Shown here: piece after piece, positions 14,071 to 20,312 of the stretch
Numbering within the stretch: position 1 is the stretch's first letter
Layout: each line of letters starts with the position of its first letter
Source of the DNA: JAFGNW01 sp964618515
Lineage (GTDB): Bacteria > Zixibacteria > MSB-5A5 > GN15 > FEB-12
Assembly: GCA_964618515.1 (NCBI GenBank)
Contig: CAZUAS010000044.1
Location: forward strand, 1-22,151
Direction of reading: 5' to 3'
Length of the DNA stretch: 22,151 nucleotides
Program-made: the position numbers and the translations under genes
The notes under the pieces: model-generated
Told to the model about the DNA's origin: nothing
Databases searched by the model: none
What the model saw: only the letters and a program-made list of their open reading frames with translations

Positions 14071-15150
14071 TTAACTTTTTTCCGCTTTATCCATTTCTTC
14101 TTCGAATTTGGCGACGACCTCGTCGAGTTCATCAGCCAGATTGTTCGGGTCAAGATAAGCATTTTTGGATTTTTTATTTGCGGTCCCCTCGATATTTATC
14201 GCGTTATGTTCGGTGGGCATCTCCGGTTCCCCGGTCTCCAGGTTAACTTTGTCGGTGTTGAAGGGTTCTTCATCGGCGGCTGACTTAACAGGGATAAATT
14301 CCGGCGGGACTTCCTCGGCCCGAGCATTGGTAATAGTGACATTATCAGGCGGCAGTGGGCTTTGGCGGGGCGGGGTGGCACCCTGACGGCGGGATTCACC
14401 CTCCACTTTTTTCTGGTAGCTTTCGAGGGCGGCGGCAAGCTCCGGGTCGATATCTTTGGATTTCGACGGTTCCGCCGGGTGAGCTTTTATTTCCTCACCG
14501 GCAGGACTCTGAAGCTCTTCGTCCATGTCTTCCGATGACGGTTCTTCAATGGTGTCAGAGGCGGCGGCCTCCTCGGTTTTTATGCCTTTGTCTTTGGTCG
14601 GCAGGGTGGCGAAGGTTTCGCGCTTTTTATTTTCCATTTCGGCGGAGTCGATTATCTCCAGCGACTCCTCGCTCTTTTCTTTAATATTTTCCGCAGAGGC
14701 GATATCGTCGATGAGTTCAAGATGCGAATGCAACAGGCCGCGGACTTTGGCGATGTATGATTTTTTGGTCAGCTCGATTTTCTGCAGCTGATTTTCAATT
14801 TCGGTTATCTTGTGCGAACGATTGGCCACCGTTTGTTCATATTCGGCTTTTGCCTTGGCCAGCATCACCGCCGCTTCCTTTTTGGCGTTGGCTATGGTCA
14901 TATCGGCGTTACGGCGGGCATCGATGGCGGCATTCTTTATGGTATCCTCGAATTGTTTTAACCCGGCCAGTTGAGATTTGAGGGATTCAATCTCCATCGA
15001 TAGTTTCAGGTTCTCATGTTTCAAACTTTCGATGATATTGGCGACCTTCTCCTTGAAGCTCTCAACTTCATCCTTACCATAACCGCGCATTTGGTTGGGA
15101 AATTCATAATTACGGATATCATTAGGCGATAAATCCATATCAGCACTCAC
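14071..15150 (-). CDS. divIVA: DivIVA-domain coiled-coil protein
   Basis: 359 residues. The N-terminal DivIVA domain is clear: LSPNDIRNYEFPNQMRGYGK (7-26) matches the family pattern of Phe17 and the Arg-Gly-Tyr turn that bind curved membrane, followed by a coiled coil (about 27-150, with an Ala/Lys/Glu-rich heptad stretch). Residues 170-330 are a long acidic Pro/Glu/Ser-rich disordered tail, and a last short acidic helix (LADELDEVVAKFEEEMDKA) closes the protein. Gram-positive DivIVA marks poles and septa; here it likely organises division or envelope growth. The start is GTG at 15150 with SD AAGGAG 11 bases upstream; ATG at 15138 is the alternative. It lies 232 bases downstream of yggS, as in the ylmE-divIVA cluster. 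The tail is longer than usual. Confidence 0.85.
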   Translation of the reverse strand: MSADMDLSPNDIRNYEFPNQMRGYGKDEVESFKEKVANIIESLKHENLKLSMEIESLKSQLAGLKQFEDTIKNAAIDARRNADMTIANAKKEAAVMLAKAKAEYEQTVANRSHKITEIENQLQKIELTKKSYIAKVRGLLHSHLELIDDIASAENIKEKSEESLEIIDSAEMENKKRETFATLPTKDKGIKTEEAAASDTIEEPSSEDMDEELQSPAGEEIKAHPAEPSKSKDIDPELAAALESYQKKVEGESRRQGATPPRQSPLPPDNVTITNARAEEVPPEFIPVKSAADEEPFNTDKVNLETGEPEMPTEHNAINIEGTANKKSKNAYLDPNNLADELDEVVAKFEEEMDKAEKS

Positions 15151-15382
15151 TTGTTAAAAGTCTCCTTTTTTGTACCCGCCTGTTGCCTTGTTCGAAAAAA
15201 GAACAGTTTCAAAACGGTACACTTTATAGTAGTTATCGTATTTTTTTGAGAAATATTGAGGAAAAGATTAAAAAAAAGCCAGGTTCGCAGTAATAAATTA
15301 AGTTCGAACCCGTTAGAATATTAATTAGTCGGTTTCAGCGACCGCCCTATTAAGCCTTGATTGGTAATAAGTTACGGGGATT

Positions 15383-16072
15383 TTACGCCTCCCGGGGGCC
15401 GAAAATCCCAGTGCCGATACGTATCATGGTCGCACCCTCGGCTACCCCCAGCTCAAAATCATCCGTCATCCCCATCGACAAAGTGTCGAACTTACTGCCG
15501 ACAATATCCCGGCCTTTTTTGAAAAGGTTGTGGCATATTTTGAAAATCCGCCGAATCTCATCCCGGTCATCGGTCAACGGCCCGACCGTCATCAACCCGG
15601 TCAGGTTGATATTTTCAAGATTATTCACCCTTTTTATAAGCTCCAGGGTTTTCTCCGGTGGGACTCCGTACTTCTGGATTTCACCGGAGGCATTGACTTC
15701 AATATAACACTCGATAACGCGGTCGATATCACGGGCATGGCGGTTTATTTCTTCAGCCAGCCGGTAGGAATCAACCGATTGAATGACGTCGAACAATTGT
15801 ACCGCCTTTTTCACTTTGTTGGTTTGGAGGTGGCCGACCATGTGAAAACGGGCAATCCGACCGACTTCGTTGATTTTCGGCTCCGCTTCCTGAACTCGGT
15901 TTTCCCCGATATTCCGTATCCCGGCGGCGACCGCCATCTTGATGGAGGCCGCGGGATGGGATTTGGTAATGGCGACGATGGTTATATCGTTGGCGTCGCG
16001 GTTATATTCTTCGCATGCTTCGACAATACGGCCGCGAAGCTCCCTGAGGTTATCTGCTATCTCTTCTTTCAC
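15383..16072 (-). CDS. yggS: YggS-family pyridoxal-phosphate homeostasis protein
   Basis: 229 residues, full length for this single-domain fold-III PLP protein (COG0325, PLPBP family). It has no known catalysis; it binds PLP and keeps cellular vitamin B6 and amino-acid pools balanced. The PLP lysine is Lys37 (VAITKSHP). Other family marks are NIGENRVQEA (54-63), FHMVGHLQTNK, GLMTVGP, and the phosphate-binding end LSMGMTDDFE...IRIGTGIFG. It starts with GTG at 16072 with no SD. The gene is 91 bases downstream of the unknown 16164-17288 gene and upstream of the divIVA-like gene, matching its habitual placement beside division genes in Gram-positive and other phyla. Confidence 0.93.
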   Translation of the reverse strand: MKEEIADNLRELRGRIVEACEEYNRDANDITIVAITKSHPAASIKMAVAAGIRNIGENRVQEAEPKINEVGRIARFHMVGHLQTNKVKKAVQLFDVIQSVDSYRLAEEINRHARDIDRVIECYIEVNASGEIQKYGVPPEKTLELIKRVNNLENINLTGLMTVGPLTDDRDEIRRIFKICHNLFKKGRDIVGSKFDTLSMGMTDDFELGVAEGATMIRIGTGIFGPREA

Positions 16073-16163
16073 GGCTGATAAAAAATGGTAAAAAAATTGA
16101 TGTTAATCAAGAGAAATTTTAAAAACCGGATGATGGAGTGCAATTATATCGGTGAAGTTATTG

Positions 16164-17288
16164 TCAGGCTTCAGCCAGATAAGCCCGGTCAAAGCCGACC
16201 ACCGGGATATTGTTGTCAGTCACGGCCGGATATGCTACCGGAGCGGGTGCTGCCGGCGGAGAGTAATTCGGCAATAGTTTTGATTCCAGAGAAGTCACGG
16301 CAGCGGTAACCCGGTTAAAGAAATTTTCAATTACGGTTCGAAGTTGCGATGACGCAGTTGTCACCAAATCCCCCGAAAAACCGAGTTCCGTCGCCGCAGC
16401 ACTGAAAAAACTGTCAATATCGGCAGTCAGCTTTTCTTCGGTCTGGTTCAGGTAGCTTTCCACGGCATCAAAAAATACAGCCATCATTGCGGGAGTACCC
16501 TTTTCGGCAATATCGCCCGCCGTGTTAAAATAGCTGTTCAGGGTGTCTGGAATTTCGCCGGACATCTGTTTTGTCTGGACATTGAACTTTTCCGCCAAAG
16601 CAAAACTGAAGCGGTTGTCGAGGCGGTAACGCAGGGCAATCCTGTTGACGGCGCGGCGATGATTATCCTGAATATCGACCTTCAGCGAACGGCGAATATC
16701 GGCGGCTTCTTTCAGAAACATCTGCAGGGAAAAGTCCCTTCCCTGTACTCGGAACTGCCCCAGCTGGCGGCCCATTACAACACTCTGATTATGGGTGGTA
16801 AGTTTTTGGTCAGCGGAATCGTCGGTCAGGTTGGTTTCGACTGTTTGCCGGCCGGTAACATCAAACGCCGCTTTCAGACCGAATCCCGCCGCGGCCAGTT
16901 GTTCCACCCCAGCCATGTCGCCTTCGGCAAGAGATGTTACCGAACGCATAAATGTCGCCAGGTTAAAACGCAAATCAAGATTGTAATCCAGCTGTGCCTG
17001 TCGGCGGTAATAGTAGGTGCCGTCGGGATTGATTTCCACTGCGGATTGGTCCGATGTGGTTACCGGTTTTTTTGTCGGTGGGGTGGTGGCGTCCGAGTTA
17101 TCCGGCGGGGGTTGATTTGACGGCTCGTAGTGGTCGGTATTCCGGGATAAGTCAACCGGCTGCACCGGCGGACAGTAAACAGTCTTGGTAGCGGTTGGGG
17201 CATTGTAAAATTCCGCCTGGTGGAGACGGTCAAAATAACGTTGAGTATAGTCGCCGGCTATTGATGCCAGCAAATTGGAAAGCCCCAT
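16164..17288 (-). CDS. Protein of unknown function, mostly helical with Pro/Thr linker
   Basis: 374 residues with no recognised domain. The N-terminus (MGLSNLLASIAGDYTQRYFD) is an amphipathic helix, not a signal peptide. Residues about 50-80 are a Pro/Thr/Asp-rich linker. Residues 90-180 carry a 'DGTYYYRRQAQLDYNLDLRF' segment and Gln-rich stretch. Residues 180-345 are predicted helices and strands with evenly spaced hydrophobics (FFDAVESYLNQ, IENFFNRVTAAV), and the end is Pro/Ala-rich. The ATG has SD AGAGGG four bases upstream. It is divergent from alr across 132 bases and upstream of yggS, which suggests a link to envelope or division functions, but this is context only. Confidence 0.8.
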   Translation of the reverse strand: MGLSNLLASIAGDYTQRYFDRLHQAEFYNAPTATKTVYCPPVQPVDLSRNTDHYEPSNQPPPDNSDATTPPTKKPVTTSDQSAVEINPDGTYYYRRQAQLDYNLDLRFNLATFMRSVTSLAEGDMAGVEQLAAAGFGLKAAFDVTGRQTVETNLTDDSADQKLTTHNQSVVMGRQLGQFRVQGRDFSLQMFLKEAADIRRSLKVDIQDNHRRAVNRIALRYRLDNRFSFALAEKFNVQTKQMSGEIPDTLNSYFNTAGDIAEKGTPAMMAVFFDAVESYLNQTEEKLTADIDSFFSAAATELGFSGDLVTTASSQLRTVIENFFNRVTAAVTSLESKLLPNYSPPAAPAPVAYPAVTDNNIPVVGFDRAYLAEA

Positions 17289-17385
17289 TAATCCCTCTAT
17301 TTAAGTCTGTTGTGCTTATTTAATTATCGGCTGATTGGACTTTTTCTCGAGCATAAAAAAAGAATGTTGTTATAAATTTCTTTTG

Positions 17386-17414
17386 TTGCTACGTAATCAT
17401 TAACAGCATATAAA
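17386..17414 (+). promoter_or_regulatory. alr promoter, positioned for a leaderless mRNA
   Basis: TTGCTA (17386-17391; 4 of 6 to the -35 consensus) and TATAAA (17409-17414; 5 of 6 to -10) are exactly 17 bases apart. Seven bases past the -10 end is 17421, the A of the alr ATG. No SD precedes that ATG. Confidence 0.55.
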
Positions 17415-17420
17415 TACACT

Positions 17421-18575
17421 ATGAGAAAAGATGGCATTCTGACCTGGGTGGAACTGTCCCGTTCGGCCCTCGCGAATAATCTGAAAGAACTTTCCCGTCT
17501 GGCCGGAGGTCGATTGATGGCGGTATCGGTTAAAGCCAACGCTTACGGCCACGGTCTTAAGGAAATTGTCGGCCTGCTCAAAGAAAGAAACGAGGCGGCT
17601 TATCTGACGGTGCATTCGCTGGAGGAAGCCGTTCTTTGCCGCCAGGTCGGCTGGAAGAAAAAAATTATGGTGCTCGGACCGATTCCCCTGGCGCATCTGG
17701 CCGCCGTTTTCGAATACCAGCTCGAACCGGTCGTGTTCAACCGCGAAACCCTCGATAAGCTGGGAAAAATTTCCACCAAGCGCCGGATACATATTGCCAC
17801 CCATCTGAAACTGGAAACCGGTACCCACCGTCAGGGAATAATGGAGAAAGATTTACCGGTATTTGCGGCTCTTTATAAAAAATATCCGTACCTTGAAAAA
17901 CCCCTTGGCGCTAGTATGCATTTTGCCAATATCGAAGATACCACCGTGCACGAATACGCCGAATACCAGCTGAATAATTATAACCGGCTGGTCAAGGTCA
18001 TGTCGCGCCTGGGGATAAAACCCCGAATCCGCCATACCGCCTCCTCGGCGGCCCTTATCCTTTTTGAACATACCCGCTTCGAAATGGTACGTCCAGGAAT
18101 AGCTGTCTATGGTCACTGGCCGTCGAAAGAAACCTACCTGTCTTACCGGCTTGAAGGCGGCCGCAACAACATTTTTCAGCCGGTTATGTCTTTAAAAACG
18201 AGCGTTACCCAGATTAAAGATATTCCGGCGGATAGTTTCATAGGATACGGTTGTACCTATCGGACTACCGCTCCTACCCGACTGGCGGTGTTACCGGTGG
18301 GTTACTACGACGGGTATGACCGGGCCCTGTCCAACCGGGCCTACGTACTGGTCAGGGGCCGAAGGGCGCCAGTCAGAGGTCGTATTTGTATGAATTTAAT
18401 GATGGTTGATATTACCGATATTAAAGGTGTGAAACTTGAAGATGAGGTGGTTTTAATAGGTCAGGATGGTAAAGAGAAAATAACCGCCGAACAACTGGGT
18501 GAATGGCAGGGGACAATCAATTATGAGATTTTGTCCCATATTTCACAAGCTTTGTCAAGAAAAATCGTAAATTAA
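17421..18575 (+). CDS. alr: Alanine racemase
   Basis: 384 residues, the normal length. The PLP enzyme interconverts L- and D-alanine, supplying D-Ala for peptidoglycan. The N-terminal TIM barrel carries the PLP lysine Lys38 in AVSVKANAYGHG, with Tyr42 in the usual contact place, and Arg224 in RPGIAVYG under the PLP pyridine. The C-terminal beta domain supplies the second catalytic base, Tyr276 (FIGYGCTY), and the GRICMNLMMVDIT stretch; the usual Asp after Met is Asn here, a variation seen in the family. The ATG has no SD, and the promoter spacing predicts a transcript starting at the ATG itself. It is followed by rex after 176 bases with separate promoters. Confidence 0.95.
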   Translation: MRKDGILTWVELSRSALANNLKELSRLAGGRLMAVSVKANAYGHGLKEIVGLLKERNEAAYLTVHSLEEAVLCRQVGWKKKIMVLGPIPLAHLAAVFEYQLEPVVFNRETLDKLGKISTKRRIHIATHLKLETGTHRQGIMEKDLPVFAALYKKYPYLEKPLGASMHFANIEDTTVHEYAEYQLNNYNRLVKVMSRLGIKPRIRHTASSAALILFEHTRFEMVRPGIAVYGHWPSKETYLSYRLEGGRNNIFQPVMSLKTSVTQIKDIPADSFIGYGCTYRTTAPTRLAVLPVGYYDGYDRALSNRAYVLVRGRRAPVRGRICMNLMMVDITDIKGVKLEDEVVLIGQDGKEKITAEQLGEWQGTINYEILSHISQALSRKIVN

Positions 18576-18605
18576 AAAACTCCGCAATATTCTGTATTCC
18601 TTGTA

Positions 18606-18634
18606 TTGACAACAGGATAAGTTATTGTTAGAAA
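18606..18634 (+). promoter_or_regulatory. Possible second (distal) promoter of rex
   Basis: TTGACA (18606-18611) lies 17 bases from TAGAAA (18629-18634; 4 of 6). It sits 59 bases upstream of the main rex promoter and would not overlap the Rex box. Confidence 0.35.
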
Positions 18635-18664
18635 ATTAAAGCGGATTAATTTTAAAAAATATTC

Positions 18665-18693
18665 TTGACATAAATAGGGGTCAAACCTATTAT
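18665..18693 (+). promoter_or_regulatory. Main rex promoter
   Basis: A perfect -35 TTGACA (18665-18670), a 17-base spacer and TATTAT (18688-18693; 5 of 6) form a near-consensus housekeeping promoter. The start should be near 18700, inside the Rex box. Confidence 0.8.
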
Positions 18694-18694
18694 T

Positions 18695-18712
18695 TTGTGA
18701 AGCTTTTCACAT
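18695..18712 (+). promoter_or_regulatory. Rex operator (autoregulation)
   Basis: TTGTGAA-GCTT-TTCACAT matches the Rex consensus TTGTGAA-N4-TTCACAA in all but the last base. It begins two bases after the -10 and covers the predicted transcription start, a position where binding should block its own gene. Rex leaves such sites when NADH is high. Confidence 0.85.
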
Positions 18713-18751
18713 AAGCCATGGCGAGGAATTGTCGTAAAGGTTAAAACTGGA

Positions 18752-19417
18752 ATGGAACCTACAGAAAGGTTAGGTAAAAAAAGAATCTCCGAATCGACCA
18801 TCCACCGCTTGTCTCTTTATTATCGAACTCTTTCTATGCTGGAGAAAGAGAACTATGAGACGGTGTCGTCGAAGGAGCTGGCCAGACGAGAGAAACTGAC
18901 CCCCGCCCAGGTGCGCAAGGACCTCTCGTTCTTCGGGACCTTTGGTACCCGGGGTCTTGGTTACCCGGTAATCGAGCTTAAAAAGCAGATTGCGACCATT
19001 TTGGGTATTGACCGCCAATGGCGGGTAGCCCTGGTGGGAGTGGGCAATATCGGCTCCGCTCTGGTCAGCTACAAGGAATTTTCACGTCAGGATTTTCATA
19101 TTGTCAAGTTATTCGACAATGACCAGCGCAAAATCGGTTCCAATCATAAGGGCATTGTAATTTCCGACATAAAAAATCTGCAGACCGAACTCCAGGAAGC
19201 CAAAATCGAAATCGTTATTATTGCCGTGCCGGCGGCGGTGGCTCAGTTTATAGTAGATGACGTCGTCAAAGCGAACATAAAAGCCATCCTTAATTTCGCC
19301 CCGGTTAATTTGAAAGTGCCCGATGATGTTTACGTCAGGAATGAAAACATGTCGATGGAATTGGAGTATTTGTCTTTTGCCATGGTTAACGAACACCCCA
19401 AGAAAAAAGTGAAATAA
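18752..19417 (+). CDS. rex: Redox-sensing transcriptional repressor Rex
   Basis: 221 residues, full length. Rex reads the NADH/NAD+ ratio and represses fermentation and respiration genes when NADH is low. The N-terminal winged helix (about 15-80) has VSSKELARREKLTPAQVRKD with the recognition helix and the FGTFGTRGLGY wing. The Rossmann domain (91-205) has the dinucleotide loop VALVGVGNIGSAL (GxGxxG at 96-101) and the acidic end of strand 2 (LFDND). The C-terminal swapped helix (ENMSMELEYLSFAM) closes the dimer. The ATG at 18752 has only a loose SD (AAAGG, 11 bases before). A Rex box overlaps its own promoter start, so it should be self-regulated. Confidence 0.95.
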   Translation: MEPTERLGKKRISESTIHRLSLYYRTLSMLEKENYETVSSKELARREKLTPAQVRKDLSFFGTFGTRGLGYPVIELKKQIATILGIDRQWRVALVGVGNIGSALVSYKEFSRQDFHIVKLFDNDQRKIGSNHKGIVISDIKNLQTELQEAKIEIVIIAVPAAVAQFIVDDVVKANIKAILNFAPVNLKVPDDVYVRNENMSMELEYLSFAMVNEHPKKKVK

Positions 19418-19449
19418 AATCTTATTTAGAAAATGCGTTAAATAAATGA

Positions 19450-19470
19450 CCCGCCCGGACGGGTTTTTTT
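19450..19470 (+). terminator. Intrinsic terminator of rex
   Basis: CCCG (19450-19453) and CGGG (19460-19463) with a 6-base loop are followed by seven T (19464-19470). It lies 32 bases past the rex stop. The stem is short but GC-only. Confidence 0.75.
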
Positions 19471-19572
19471 ATGGTATAAATTCCCCACTTTGAGGTCGCC
19501 GGCCAATCCCCGATACTTTCAATAATAAGTTAATCCATTCCCGGGTATGGGATTACCTGACGGCACGGGTTT

Positions 19573-19581
19573 TGATATAAT
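19573..19581 (+). promoter_or_regulatory. Extended -10 promoter of the small exported protein
   Basis: TGATATAAT (19573-19581) is a perfect TGn-TATAAT. The -35 position (TTACCT) is weak. The start would be near 19588, about 34 bases before the ATG at 19622. Confidence 0.6.
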
Positions 19582-19621
19582 CTTTTTCGGTACGTTTATA
19601 TTATTATGGAACGGAGGGATT

Positions 19622-20179
19622 ATGATAAAAAGAATATCAATTATATTTGTAATTTTATTGGTTGTAACGGGCGTCGGCGGGGTGGTGGCCCTGGATAAAC
19701 AGACCCTGGACAACTATACCCCCCTGACCACCAAACATATTTTTACTATTAATGAAACCATAAATCACCTCAGTCACCATATCGATTTATGGCATGACGC
19801 CAATCTCAAAGACGACCGGGATAAGATTGAGCTTTACGAAGCCGTCATCGATGATATTATAAGTAAGGATATTGTCCAGTCTAAAAACAATGTTCGCAAT
19901 TATGCTCAGCTGGCGGTACTCGAAAATGTATCCGGGGGCGAGGCGGAAAGCCAGGCTGATTTGAATCAAAGTGGGGCCAGGCCGAGCGAAGTTTTCAAGG
20001 GTATGGTCAGTAATCTCAATTCCAAGAAGAAAATGGCGGAAGCCATACAGAAAACAAAGACTTTCAGCAATAAGTTTCGTCTGCTGGGTGATTATATATA
20101 CCTGTTGCAGCAGGAGCTGAAAATGGTCAGGATCGAGGTAGCCAACGAAGAAAGCGAAACTGGTGATGTCAAAAAATAG
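19622..20179 (+). CDS. Small exported helical protein of unknown function
   Basis: 185 residues from ATG at 19622. A longer frame exists from 19547, but the chosen ATG has a strong SD (GGAGGG, three to four bases upstream), follows the extended -10 promoter, and gives a clean signal peptide (MIKRISIIFVILLVVTGVGG, cut near VVA/L). The mature part is almost all charged helix: an N-terminal His/Asn/Asp-rich helix pair (about 30-90), a Gly/Ser/Gln-rich turn (near 100-115), then a Lys-rich helix and a final amphipathic helix ending in an acidic tail. No family recognised. It is likely periplasmic, perhaps a coiled-coil partner. It ends with a strong terminator, so it is a single-gene unit. Confidence 0.85.
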   Translation: MIKRISIIFVILLVVTGVGGVVALDKQTLDNYTPLTTKHIFTINETINHLSHHIDLWHDANLKDDRDKIELYEAVIDDIISKDIVQSKNNVRNYAQLAVLENVSGGEAESQADLNQSGARPSEVFKGMVSNLNSKKKMAEAIQKTKTFSNKFRLLGDYIYLLQQELKMVRIEVANEESETGDVKK

Positions 20180-20240
20180 CGAGAACCGTTTAGGTGGAAT
20201 AAGTTTGATTCCCCTCTTTTAGCTTGACCCCTCGCGCCGG

Positions 20241-20279
20241 GCGTCGTCACGTTCCCACTGTGACGACGCTCCTTTTTTT
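20241..20279 (+). terminator. Strong intrinsic terminator of 19622-20179
   Basis: GCGTCGTCAC (20241-20250) and GTGACGACGC (20260-20269) form a perfect 10-bp stem with a 9-base loop, followed by TCC and seven T (20273-20279) on the plus strand. It stands between convergent genes; the minus side has no T-tract, so uvrA may rely on the stem alone. Confidence 0.9.
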
Positions 20280-20312
20280 GCCTGTCGACCGGTTTCAGCC
20301 GGGCTGATATTT

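Noticed and set aside
18718..18744. 8-residue ORF (MARNCRKG) upstream of rex
   Set aside because: No SD for it; it ends seven bases before the rex ATG and is most likely chance.
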